Below, piece by piece: positions 44,800 through 56,295 of a DNA stretch of 64,000 nt; the stretch's first letter is position 1, and each line of letters opens with the position of its first letter. The position numbers and the translations under genes are program-made. The DNA comes from Eucommia ulmoides (Eukaryota; Streptophyta; Magnoliopsida; Garryales; Eucommiaceae): positions 17,130,803 through 17,194,802 of the forward strand of contig CM028339.1 in assembly GCA_016647705.1 (NCBI GenBank). The letters run 5' to 3'. The notes beneath the pieces are model-generated. The model saw only the letters and a list, made by a program, of their open reading frames with translations, was not told where the DNA came from and did no database searches.

Positions 44800-46600
44800 T
44801 GACAAATTGTGTCCAATTTAGAAGATGAAATCTTTTCCTATCCTAAAAGTCTCCCCACAGGAACCTCCTATTCATTTTATCAAGGTCATCACAAATTTTC
44901 CTAGGTAAGATCGTGGTTTGCATGACAAAACTTGGTATAACAGTAGTAACTAATTTGATCAACAAAACTCTACCAGCTATAGCCATGTTTTTTAATTTCC
45001 AAGATGCGAGACATGTTTGTACTTTCTCAGTAATATGTTTATAGTACGCCTTGATATTCTTACCATACACAATGTTGGAACCAAGTTATCTTCCTAAGTC
45101 ATTAGTTAATTGGATTCCTAATCTCTTACTAAAGTTTCTAGCTTCAACTCTTTAAATGTTGGAGGAGACAAATATTCTAAACTTATTTAAATTTATTTTC
45201 TGTCCAGAGCTCTGAGAAAAGGCATTTAGAACCTCCTAAATATTATCACACCATTCCTCTCCCACCTTCGAAAAAAGAATTAGATCATCGTCGAAAAATA
45301 GTTGAGACAAATAAGGCCTATTGTTAGTGATTTTATCCTTTTCTATTTGTCTTTTTTTAACACTATCCTCGATTAAATATGAAAGCCTTTCCATGCATAA
45401 GACAAAAAGATAAAGGGACAATGGATCCTCCCGTCTCAGACCCCTAGTCCATTTAAATTCACTTAAGGGTTCTCCATTCCACAATATTCTAAAATATGCA
45501 TTTCTAACACAACTAAGAGTAAGTTTGGTCCAGTTAGGAGGAAGGTTAGAAAAACTTAAAGTCTCTTCAAGAAAATCATAACTGATTCTATCACAAGATT
45601 TTTCCAAATCGATTTTAAGAACCATACCTCTATGTACATTTGGTTTACCTAAGGCTATGTTCCTGGGTAATAATTATATTATCAAGGGTCATTCATCTAG
45701 AAATAAAACTATTTTGACATGAGCCTATGATGTTCTTAAGTCTAGCAACAAGAATTTTAGTGACAATATTATAAGTCATGTTACATAGACTAATAGGCCT
45801 GAAATAGTGAAGTGATTCAGGAATATCAACTTTAGGGATCATCACAATAAAAGTTCTGTTGTTAAATCTCTCATGTACTTAAGCGTATTATCAATTTCTT
45901 GTTTATTAGGGAGCCCCAAGATTGTCATCATAGGTTTCTTCAAGAATAGGATGCTTAACCCTAATTAAATTTGGGGGGTGGGGGTGGGGGTGGGGGTGGG
46001 GGTGGGGTATCAGGGCCTATCTTCAATAAACAAGTTAGCAAAGAAATTATTCACATGTTCTTTTAACTCATTAGGATCCTTTATCCAATTATTGTTCTCA
46101 TCTTCAAGCATTGAAATTTTGTTCTTCCTATGCCTTTGATTAATAGGTATATGAAATAAATAAATAAAAAATTAGTAATTTTGTTCCCTAAGGTAAGCCA
46201 CTGAATTCTAGATTTTTTATAAGAGTACATTTATTCTTGTTTCAAGATAAGGTTATAATCTTCAATAAGCTCCCTTTCCAGATAATCTAGATTCATATAA
46301 AACTTTATTTTTCCTGGGCAAGTTGAATCCCTTTAAGTCTAGCTTTTAATATACATTTTTTCCTGAACAAATTACCATCTATCTCTTTGTACCAATCTAT
46401 AAGATCCATTTCCAAACTTTTAAATTTGTCGAGCAGATTAATGTCTTTATTATCAAATTTATTTATTTTTTATGAATTTTTTTAAGTTACGATTGTTCAT
46501 CCACATGGCCTCAAATCTAAATAGTTTTATCCTAGTAGTTTTAACAATCCCACAAGTATAAACAAGAATAGGGGAGTGATCAGAATACGTACGCGGTAAG
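44800..46600 (-). pseudogene. LINE ORF2 reverse transcriptase, decayed
   Basis: Seen: the minus ORF 45625-45236 has MVLKIDLEKSCDRISYDFLEE, ILWNGEPLSEFKWTRGLRRED and QLFFDDDLILFSKVG (RT catalytic DD in FFDDDLIL). Further along, 45070-44843 has KAYYKHITEKVQTCLASWK..LIKLVTTVIPSFVMQTT..MNRRFLWGDF, the typical region after the RT. The stretch 46600-45650 holds RT N-terminal sequence broken by stops and a G-rich repeat. Known role: target-primed reverse transcription. Confidence 0.82.
45973..46008. repeat. G-rich hexamer minisatellite (GGGGGT)n
   Basis: Seen: about six tandem copies of GGGGGT/GGGTGG inside the decayed LINE RT region, with potential to form a G-quadruplex on the plus strand. Confidence 0.9.
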
Positions 46601-46654
46601 TTTTCTACCTAGGCCTTCGAGAAACTGTAATTCTAGGCATCATTGGACAGAGCA

Positions 46655-47217
46655 TGATCAAGTCATCTATGAACCACCAGCACCAAAGTCTCTCAAACCA
46701 CATTCTTTGATATTTTCTTCAAATGTTTTCATCCTTGAAATGTCGTTTGAGCTACTGGCGCTAGATTTCTCATCCACTATTGCAATATCATTAAAATCAC
46801 CAACAATAATCCAGGGACATTTTTCTTTAAGAATCAAACTCTTGAGATCATACCAAAGATCATCCATCAGTCTAGGATTAAGGCTTCTGAAAACATCATA
46901 CAAAACACATTTTTCATAAGCATTTTTTTTTAACTATTGCATATATAGAAATATCCTTAACATTACTCACCATAACTTTAGCAGAATTCCACACCATCCA
47001 AACTCCTCTATCATTTCATCTAAGGTCCACTTTAGTCGATTGATAGCAAAGGGTTGAAATTTTTTTCCCTTAGAGTTAAAAGGTATCTTTGTTTCCATTA
47101 GAACCACTAAATCCGGATGATAAGTATTCACAAGATCCTTAAATGTGTTTTTGAAACAGTTATTCCCCACACATCGACAATTCGATACTATGAGCTTCAT
47201 TGATTTACAACTAGGTA
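46655..47217 (-). pseudogene. LINE ORF2 endonuclease, copy A
   Basis: Seen: MKLIVSNCRCVGNNCFKNTF..YHPDLVVLMETKIPF (47200-46967), the start of an apurinic-type endonuclease (NCRG and ETK motifs; Cys replaces the Gly). After a stop comes PWIIVGDFNDIAI (46903-46667), the GDFN motif. Directly repeated, with about 5% differences, as copy B at 52013-52932. Known role: nicks target DNA. Confidence 0.8.
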
Positions 47218-47596
47218 ACTTGGTACATCTTTTGATTCACGCATACCTAGAATCAATTTGCATCTCCTCAAATTTATCTCCCATGATGATATTGGCTCCA
47301 CAAATACCTCCATGAATGGATTCTGAGATGGGTCTCTCTGTATCACCCAAAACGAAACTCTTGTCATTACCAACACCCAAAACGTCTTTACTAGCAATAG
47401 AATTTCATCTTCCTATTCCAAGAACAATGAGAAGGGGTTCTTTGCCAGTAGGTTTCGATATGGGATTTCCATAGCATGGTCTGAGGTTGATTTCCTCTTC
47501 TTGAGGCATATCGGGTGGTTCATCAGGTTGAGGTTGAGGTCAAATAGGAGATAATTGATTTTGAGCGTGATTTTGACTAAGATTAGGAGGGGTATT
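47218..47596 (-). pseudogene. LINE ORF1 tail and ORF1-ORF2 junction, copy A
   Basis: Seen: minus-strand sequence matching 52550-52932 and coding in pieces for FEVFVEPISSWEINLRR-like and PYRNLLAKNPFSLFLE stretches, with stops. It ends at the LTR start at 47597. Confidence 0.6.
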
Positions 47597-48946
47597 TGGT
47601 AGCGGAATATTACATCCCTACTTTTACCGCAAGTGTACGGGTCAAGTTTTATAAAATAGTGAATGAGAAGGGTTATCATATCCACAAGGATTGGATTAAA
47701 TTGTTGCTAAGTATCGCGATTGTCATAACCGAACTTTATTTAGGCGATTAAATTTAAATTTTTGTTTTCGTAATAAACTAAACTAAAATACTAACTAATT
47801 AAATTACAATCCTAATATGACATTAATGGTAATATATTATCTAGGGATTGACTCCGTTCACTTATACATATTTGATCCAATCTAGTTTACATTAACGATA
47901 TTCAAACTATCCGACAATCTAGGTATCAAAAACTCACTTACTACCTCTCCCGAGTATAAAGTGAATGAATACGTTACTTCGTGTCAATGCTGATGTCCCC
48001 CATCTAACGTCTAACGACACTGATTACATGAGTCTCGCCCCAACCTCACTGATTGCACACTTTCTAATACTCTTCCGAGTCGTTAGATCGTTGCGTTGTA
48101 TTAAAACCCTGGTCCGAATCCGAGTCAAACCCCAATTTTGCAAACCAACCACAATATCATAACAAGCATACTATGGAAGTAATAAAATGGTAAACACAAT
48201 CGAATATACATGAACAACCGTTAACGAAACATAGATTTATACAAACAACGTTTTCATAAACTCAATCAAACCCTAGACAATATATGTTTAACTATACATG
48301 GCCATAACCAAATATCCAACTATAAACAAGCTAAACCTGATCAAATACCAACAAGGATTTAAGAATTAAAGAGAGAAATAAATGAGAATAGCCGTTATCT
48401 GAAGAATTGATGGTTCTGTGTCCGTGATTTCCGCTCCAATCTTGTTTCCTCCTCTTCAAATGGATGATTTCTCCTTGTTGGTATGCCTTGGAGCTCTCAA
48501 AGAAGTCCCAAAAATTTGCTTGGTATAAGGGAGAAAGGGGGATAACAGAAAAGATCTCAAAATATCCTAAAATATCTTTGCCAGGTGGTGTCAGACAGCT
48601 GCAGCGATGAGAAGTTAATAGGCCGCTGATCTTTGACCGCTGCAGCGGTAGAAACCATCGTTGCAGTAGTGACGTTCACCGCTGCAGCGTTAGTTAAGCA
48701 TAATGTTTCTGCTTCTTTCACCGCTGTAGCGGTGAGGCTGCAGTTTCTGATTTTTGTCTTTTTCATCATTTCAACCGTTTCTCCACTGACGTCCTACCGA
48801 TTTGCTCGATTTTGGTCCGTTTTCACCCCCAAACACCTGATTTGAACAAAAATACATAAAATGAATTAAAACATAATAAAATATAACAAGAACACTCAAA
48901 AACTATCAAATTTGACTTGGAAATAGGTAGAAAATTCAACCTATCA
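47597..48946 (-). repeat. 3' LTR (LTR-a) of the small Athila-like element
   Basis: Seen: 1350 bp from TGGTAGCGGAATATTAC to CAACCTATCA. CCGCTGCAGCGG-type palindromes lie at about 48600-48745; a TATA-like CTTATACC (minus) is near 48520, again downstream of the palindromes. A 'CAAATACCCCAAAACTTG' tract follows. Confidence 0.88.
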
Positions 48947-51254
48947 AATACCCCAAAACTTGAAATTTTGTTAGTCCTTGAGCAAAACACCCATAAAATA
49001 AATTAAACTACCATGACTAATTAACAAATTTAAATACTAAAAATGAAAAAACAAACAAACTGAAAAACAACGTGTGAGTTTTGAATTTCATCTAATCGGC
49101 CAAAAAGTTTTCCCCCATCGGCCCCCAATTATATAGATTTTAAGAGTAAAACGCACCATGTAGTGTTTTATAATTTCAACATTCAATAGCAATAAGCGTC
49201 ATTCTAGATCCTATTCAATTGTGTGTTCAAAAACTCAATTATACAACCATTCACTGACCGGATTGGATTATCCACCAACAAAGTTCATGACTTAAACCAT
49301 AAAGGTATAGGATATCCATATGCCTGACTGAGTTCTACTCTTCACTAATGTATGCTTGGAAATTCAAAAAGATCAATAGGACTAGTTTGATTTTTGTCAA
49401 ATGGCAAAGGGTATATCAGGAATATAAAATAGGTTAATACTATTAACTTAATGATACCCAAGGCACAACGCTTGGCTCATTCACTCTCGTAACCCCAAAG
49501 AGAAATTCGAAATAACCCTGAACTAACACTTCGAAACGTAGTACTCAGTTGTCTAAACAAACAAAAATAAAACCGTATATACACATGTTTTTTTTTTACA
49601 TTATGAAACATACCCCCAAACTTATTTGATTTGAACAGTTTTATGGGTGTGGAAATACGATAGAAAAATGACAAGTGAGTACTCGATTACCAAACCAATC
49701 AATAGTTCGCTCAAACCCAACCGCTCACTTCAAGTAGCATAACAAATGCTAACTTGATTTCACTTAGATTGTGCCTTAGGTTTAGCGATAATGGTTTGGA
49801 AAAAATTCAATTGGCTAGGGTATTTGTTACATGTTCAGAATTGAAACGGGTAACAAGCTTCGACAAAGTAACGAGGGATAAAACATAATACATGAGAGGC
49901 TTCAAAGGCTCAAGCGATCAAAATGAATGCCTAAATTGTATCTCCTGAATTACTTCGCCTAAGATTTCACCTCGAGTTTCCCCCAAATTAGGTTCTAGAA
50001 TTCCTATTGTCATGAACTTGGTTAACAGATAATCAGCATCAAATCAATTGGATAGCTAGTACATTGAGATTAAGTGCTTGTGCAAGTTAGGATCCACAAT
50101 AACTTTTACCACAACGACATGTCAATCACACAGAACACACATGAATGGGCATTACGCTCAACCTCGATAAACAACTAGGGGATAGATTCATCATCGGGTA
50201 ATGACCCAGATAAACTACAAAACTCAGCATACAATAACAACAACTACAAACATAAACATACTAACACTAATACTAAACAAACATGCATACAATTAAACAA
50301 TAACTTAAATTATATAACTAACAAAAGGATAACATACTAACATACTACACATCACCTTAAACTTAAAACGGTCAGTGTCCAAAATGACCCAACATCGATC
50401 TCAACAATAGAAATAAAGCATGATAACGAAGGGGGTTTAGAACACGTATCTGGGAGGTGAGACAATCTCACCTCCGAATGAAGCTAGCGGAGATGGATTA
50501 ATTTATTTGAAAACTTGGGTTGCCTCCCAAGAAGCACTTGGTTTAATGTCCTTGGCTTGACACAGAAAAGGGCTCATCAAAGAGAAACTTCCACCCATAG
50601 TATGTGTCAAACAACACAATATATAGGTCTTGATTCAGAACGTCCTCAAGATTGGTGAGATTTGGAAATGATTGGCCCGTACTCTCAACTCGACTCGGCT
50701 CCAGTATATGTGCTTGGGAAGCTTGAATGAACGGTGCTAGGAGCGGTGGAGAACAAGTGAGCCACATCAGATCCTCATAATGTGATCGTCTTGGATCGAA
50801 GGTGGCATCACCAATGGGATTTCAAGAGGTGAGGACTCAAAATCATCTTCTAATTTGTCATCAACGAACAATTCTTGAGCCTCGTCTTCTTTCGAATCAT
50901 CTTCATTATACGAACCCAAGTTCATGTTGCTTATATCTGGTTCCTCTTTGTGGCTTTCGATATATGTGGCATGTGTGTCTCTCAGTGCCACCACTTTTGA
51001 CTCAACTTCAATAAAGCAGATAAGCTAATCGATTTGCATCTGAAGAGACGTTACGGTTGCTTAAATGTTAGCTCAGGTCGTCTCAATATTGTTAAGACGA
51101 TTTTCATGCTCGTTGAGGCAGTCATTCGTTTCCTTCTAGAAAGCCTGAGTCTCTCCCATAAATTCAGCAAACATTTCTTCCAGGGTGGGGGAAGGCTCCA
51201 CATTTTGGTCCGGGATGTCAATCTATGGCGCCGAAATATTGGAACTATCCTCTA
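48947..51254 (-). other. Internal region of the small Athila-like element
   Basis: Seen: non-coding blocks similar in wording to the Athila 3' spacer ('CCCCCAAACTTATT' near 49614). Two minus ORFs at 50994-50767 and 50767-50543 make an acidic stretch (EDDSKEDEAQELFVDDKLED) followed by PFIQASQAHILEPSRVES; no domain was recognised. It could be a remnant gag tail or a non-functional spacer. Confidence 0.6.
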
Positions 51255-51560
51255 AGCTTTAGTATCTTGTTAAATAAATCCAACTCTGATAATCAAACTC
51301 CGTTATGTCTTCCAACAACCAATAGACTTCGTCCGCAATTAGTTGGTCGAATAAGGTGATACTATTTACTTCTTCGACCTAATTTCTTGTTGCGGCTAAT
51401 AACCCATCGAGGAAATTCAATAGTTGACACTTCCTTGGGAAATGATGGTTTGGGAACCAGATTAGCAACTCCTTGTATCGATCCCAAGTACAATAAAATG
51501 GCTTGAAATCTTGTTGAAAGAAATGCAACAGTACTTATTGATGAGACATCTTCAAGTACC
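51255..51560 (-). pseudogene. Decayed Athila-type gag fragment
   Basis: Seen on the minus strand: FFQQDFKPFYCTWDRYKELL..FPNHHFPRKCQLLNFLDGLLAATRN, which lines up with the FRQRDFEPLFEAWERFKDLL..QTQLFYNGLDGQTR part of the 40.9-42.3 kb gag. Stops and a lost start make it non-coding. Confidence 0.65.
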
Positions 51561-51664
51561 CTGCAAGAAAAAAAGAACTAAAAACAAAAATTAAAAATAA
51601 AATAAATGCCTAAATTAAAATCAAGTTACTCACTCACAATATCAACAATAATCTAAAAGTCAAT

Positions 51665-51683
51665 CCTCGGCAACGACACCAAA
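51665..51683 (-). other. Primer-binding site of the small Athila-like element
   Basis: Seen: the minus strand reads TTTGGTGTCGTTGCCGAGGAT, a two-to-three-base variant of TGGCGCCGTTGCCGGGGAT, next to the LTR-b start at 51688. Confidence 0.7.
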
Positions 51684-52012
51684 AACTTGGTAGCGAAATA
51701 TTACGTAGCTACTTTACCGTAAGTGTATGGGTAAAGTTTTATAGAATAGTGAATGAGAAGAGTTGTCGTATCCACAAGGATTGGATTAAATTGTCGCTAA
51801 GTACCAGGATTGTCATAACCGAACTTTATTTAGGCGATTAAATTTAGGTTTTTGTTTTCATAATAAACTAAACTAAAATACTAACTAATTAAATTATAAT
51901 ACTAATTTGACATTAATGGGAATCTATTATCTAGGGATTGACTTCGTTCACTTATACGTGTTTGATCCAATCTAGTTTACATTAACGATATTCAAACTAT
52001 TCGACAAGTCAT

Positions 52013-52932
52013 CTTTGAACCACTAGCACCTAAGTCGCTCAAACCACATCCTTTGAAAGTTTCTTCAAATTTTTCATCCTTGAAATGTCGTTTGAGCTAC
52101 TGGCGCTAGATTTCTCATCCATTGTTGCAATATCATTAAAATCACCAATAATGAGCCAAGGACGTTTTTCTTTAAGAATCAAACTCTTGAGATCATACTA
52201 GAGATCATCCCTCAGTTTGGGATTAGGTCATCCGAAAACATCGTAAAAGACCCATTCTTCATAAGCGTTTTTTTTCTGAACCATTGCACGAATAGCATGA
52301 TCCTTAACATTACTCACCATAACTTTATCAGAATTCCACACCATCCAAACTCCTCTAGCATTTCATCTAGGGTCCACCTTAGTCAATGGATAACAAAGGG
52401 TTGAAAAAATCTTCCCTTAGAGTCAAAAAGTATCTTTGTTTCCGTTAGAACCACTAAATCCGGATGATAAGTATTCACAAGATCCTTAAATGTGTTTTTG
52501 AAGCAGTTATTCGCCACACCTCGACAGTTCAATACTATGAGCTTCATTGATTTGCAACTAGGTAACTTGGTACATCGCATACCTAGAATCAATCTGCATT
52601 TCCTCAAATTTATCTCCCATGATGATATTGGCTCCACAAATACCTCCATGAATGGATTTTGAGATGGGCCTCTCTCTATCACCCGAAACGCAACTCTTGT
52701 CATTACCAACACCCAAAACGTCTCTACTAGCAATAGAATTTCATCTTCCTCTTCCAAGAACAATGAGAAGGGGTTCTTTGCCAGTAGATTTTGATATGGG
52801 CTTTCCATAGCATGGTCTAAGGTTGATTTTCTCTTCTTGAGGCATATCGGGTGGTTCATCAAGTTGAGGTTGAGGTGAAATAGGAGATAATTGATTTTGA
52901 GCATGATTTTGACTAAGATTAGGAGGGGTAAT
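52013..52932 (-). pseudogene. LINE endonuclease region, copy B (duplicate of 46655-47596)
   Basis: Seen: minus ORF 52904-52383 holds the ORF1 tail (PYQNLLAKNPFSLFLEEED) read through into the endonuclease start MKLIVLNCRGVANNCFKNTF..PDLVVLTETKI. Here the NCRG motif is intact, unlike copy A. Distal to 52383 it is broken. Its left edge is the breakpoint with LTR-b at 52012/52013, where 'ACAAGTCATC' gives 4-bp microhomology. Confidence 0.82.
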
Positions 52933-54230
52933 TGGTAACGGAATATTACGTCACTACTTTTACCGCAAGTGTACGGGTCACGTTTTATGGAATAGTGAAT
53001 GAGAAGGGTTGTCGTATCTACAGGGATTGGATTAAATTGTCGCTAAGTACCGCGATTGTCATAACCGAACTTTATTTAGGCGATTAAATTTAGGTTTTTG
53101 TTTTTATAATAAACTAAACTAAAATACTAACTAATTAAATTAAAATACTAATATGACATCAATGAGAATATATTATCTAGAGATTGACTCCGTTCACTTA
53201 TATGTGTTTGATCCAATCTAGTTTACATTAACGGTATTCAAACTATTCGACAATGTAGGTATCAAAAACTCACTCACTACCTCTCCCAAGTGTAAACTGA
53301 ATGAATATATGATTTCGTGTCAACGGCGATGTCCCCATCTAGCATCTAACGACACTGATCACATGAGTCTCGCCCCAACCTCACAGATTGCACACTTTTT
53401 AATACTCTCCCGAGTCATTAAATCGTCGCATTGTGTTTAAACCCTAGTTCGAATTCGGGGTTACCTCTCCCGAGTGTCAAACCCCGATTTTTCAAACCAA
53501 CCATAATATCATAACAAGTATACTATGGAAGTAATAAAATGGTAAAGACAATCGAATATACGTGAACAACCATTAATGAAACATAGATTTATACAAACAA
53601 CATTTTCGTGAACTCAATCAAACCCTAGACAATATATGTTTAATTATATATGATCATAACCAAATATTCAACTATAAACAAGCTAAACATGATCAAATAC
53701 CAACAATGATTTATGATATAAAAAAAGAAATAAAAGAGAATAGTCGTTATCTAAAGAATTGACAGATCCGCATCCGTGATATCCACTCTGATCTTGTTTC
53801 CTCCTCTTTAAATGGATGATTTCTCCTTGTTAGTTTTCCTTGGAGCTTTCAAGGATGTCCCAAAAACGTTCTTGGTATGAGGGAGAAAGGGTGATACCAT
53901 AAGGGATCCAAAAATATCTCAAAATATCCCAAAATATCTTTACCAAGGGATGGGAAGCACCGCTGCAGCAGTGGTTAAGCAGAATGTTTCTGCTTCTTTC
54001 ACCACTACAGCAGTGGGGCTGCAGTTTTCGATTTTGACCTTTTTCATCTTTTCAACCGTTTCTCGACCGACGTTCTACCGATTTAATTGATTTTGGTCTG
54101 TTTTCACCCCAAACACCTGATTTAAACAAAATAAAAAATAAAAAAAAATTAAAACATAATAAAACATAATAAGAACACTCAAAAACTACCAAATTCGGCT
54201 TGAAAATAGGTAGATAATTTCAAACTATCA
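52933..54230 (-). mobile_element. Solo LTR (LTR-c) of the small Athila-like family
   Basis: Seen: 1298 bp from TGGTAACGGAATATTACG to CAAACTATCA, flanked by perfect GTAAT (52928-52932 and 54231-54235). No internal sequence remains. It is inserted at the same LINE position as LTR-a. Decayed CCGCTGCAGC motifs lie at 53960-54015. Confidence 0.9.
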
Positions 54231-55700
54231 GTAATCGCTAGGAGGAGAGCCTTGAGCATTCACCAACTCCCTTAAAGAACTTGCACAAAATTTTGATATC
54301 AAATCTCAATTTCTCTCTTCCTTCCTCCCAACAGACTCTACCTTATTAGTTTCACTCACCATTGGTGTGCCATTATTTTTACCTTGCCATTATTTCTTTT
54401 ATTATCCTTGGCCTTGATCCTTTTATTAGTATGATCTCATGTATTCCATCTTTCCAATCGTTTGATCCTCTTCCTTAAACCTTGGGCCTTATCAGTTTGG
54501 GCATGCTTAAACCTATTAGGATCGTTGCCAAAGGCTTTAATGCCTTAACTTGGCTGAGTTTTTTCTTGGGCGTAGAGATAGTGAAATCTATTTTCACTTG
54601 GGCCTTTGGACGGTGGCCCAAATCCTTTAACTCTGGACCCTAAGAAAATTCTCATTTTTTTTACTAGCTTCCAAGGCCCAAACTCATTTTCATCCAAGTT
54701 AGCTAGGTTTGAATCACTTTGATCATCACTTGTACATTTTGTTCCTATCACAACGGTTTGATTGTTTTCTATCATTTACTCAATGACTCATTCCTGTTCC
54801 ATCGTCACCATCTGGTTGTTCTCCGATGACATTGTTCTTCTCTTTTCCAATTTCTTCAGCGATCCTCTTTGTTTCTTCAGTGCATAAGGACAAAAATCAA
54901 CCTTATGTGTCACTCTACCACACTTGTAGGACAAATTGTAAAAACTTTTATCCTCTGCCCTATAATTCCTTCATTTCATACTCCTTTGATAAAGTTGTAT
55001 TTGTGTCCATCTTAATGGGTCTCCCAACGCTTTCCCAATGCTATAGAGAACAGGGGATTCATAATAATCTACTTGCAAATTCGGTGGTCTAACCCATACA
55101 AACGTTCTTTTTTACTCGATTGCTTCATCCGGCCTAAAATTCGGCTCCCACCTCCTTACGGCTAGATAGTGATCAAGTATAACCCAAGTTCCCTCAGTTA
55201 GTTTTTTATGGGCATCAATTAATTATCTTGTCAAACTTAGCCAAGTCGAATAAATTATTTCAAATTCTCCCTTCGACTTCTAGAGTAGTTTAGCTATGTC
55301 ACATAGCGTCTTGTATCCTATGGGCCTTACTAGTAATCTTATAATGATCGTATCCTTGCATTTTTGTCTGAGTTGCTCCATCAGTTGATCAAAAATGATG
55401 ATTTTAGGATATAAACTTCTGAATACCTATTATGCGCTATCATCTATTATTTGAAGGTTATCTTATTCTTCTACAAAATGAACTTACTCAAAGCCAATGA
55501 TGTTGGTTTGTAGGTCATTATTAAGTACATCTTTAAAAGATTTCACTCCTTGATTCGAAGAATTAATTTTGCATTTCCTCTCCATTTTATTAGAGTCCAG
55601 ATCATTTGTTTTTCTTTCTTTCTCAGTTTCCATTACAAATACCTCATCTCTTCTACTAGTTTCAACTTCAATTTCCATCTCTTGTTGTCAAACTTGATGA
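54231..55700 (-). pseudogene. LINE ORF1 (DUF4283-type), decayed
   Basis: Seen on the minus strand: MEIEVETSRRDEVFVMETEKE.. (55678), SFKDVLNNDLQ, then GTWVILDHYLAVRRWEPNFR, VWVRPPNLQVDYYESPVL and GKALGRPIKMDTNTTLS (about 55180-54990), which is the DUF4283 signature of plant LINE ORF1 proteins. Later comes ENEFGPWKLVKKM (54700). There are many stops. Known role: nucleic-acid binding partner of ORF2. Confidence 0.75.
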
Positions 55701-55828
55701 TCATTTTTAACATTTTTTGTACTTCTCTCAAACACGTCTTCCTCCTCTGATTTTTGCTTCGTTTCTCCGGTGGTTATTCCTCGTTGTGAGTTCTCTCTCT
55801 AGCCATATACTTTTGTTTTCTCTAATGA

Positions 55829-56048
55829 TGTAAGGATAGTGATGGGAAAATAAATCACATGATTTAAGGATAGTTGTTAATGTATTATATGGGCTTGGCC
55901 CACTTAGCCCATTAGGACGAAACTTTAACCCCAACTTCCCCTATAAATATGTACATATATCGTTTTATTTCTTGTATCTCTTTCTCATAACATCAATACA
56001 CTATTCATGTTTTCCACTTCTCAATTATCTTAACATGGTGTTAAAAGC
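55829..56048 (+). mobile_element. Short Copia-type LTR relic with primer site
   Basis: Seen: a roughly 207-bp AT-rich LTR-like stretch with CCCTATAAATATG (TATA, 55939) ends in TTAACA. It is followed by TGGTGTTAAAAGC (56036-56048), a decayed form of the TGGTATCAGAGC primer site. Sequence to 56295 may be its leader; no gag is seen. Confidence 0.5.
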
Positions 56049-56295
56049 AAGTCTTTCCTCGACCTGTTATCTCTAAACATTTTTTTTCAAAACCTTAAAG
56101 CTTCTGCTACTGCCGTCTCTTTTCTCGGGCTGTTTTCGTCACTAGTATAGGCTTCATCATCACTTCGATTTCAACAACCACTATACCACTATCTTCGTCT
56201 TGTAGAGACGAACACAAAACCAACAAAATTATCGTTATCAGAGTATCGACGCGCCCTCACGCGACACCCACAACCTGTAGTACCCTCTAACTGTG

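Larger units (their letters stand above)
47597..52012 (-). mobile_element. Small Athila-like non-autonomous LTR element, 5' LTR truncated
   Basis: Seen: the 3' LTR 47597-48946, an internal region with no pol, a decayed gag piece, a primer site (51665-51683), and only the first 325 bp of the other LTR (51688-52012) before it breaks into LINE sequence. Left flank GTATT. It belongs to the same family as the solo LTR at 52933-54230 and the plus-strand LTR at 56296-57595. Inference: a deletion derivative that relied on another element's enzymes. Confidence 0.85.
44026..55800 (-). mobile_element. Plant LINE (L1-type), interrupted by LTR elements
   Basis: Seen in minus order: ORF1-like DUF4283 region (55678-54231), LTR insertion, endonuclease copy B (52932-52013), smaller Athila-like element, endonuclease copy A (47596-46655), RT (about 46600-44800), then the Athila element and the C-terminal piece at 31238-30870. 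Known: plant L1-type LINEs have ORF1 (RNA-binding) and ORF2 (endonuclease, RT, RNase H). All parts are decayed. The 5' end lies near 55.8 kb, next to a Copia LTR relic. Confidence 0.82.

Noticed and set aside
46411-46500. A tRNA or other small RNA gene among the AT-rich LINE remnants
   Set aside because: No cloverleaf, A/B box pair or conserved snRNA/snoRNA boxes could be read here or elsewhere in the window.
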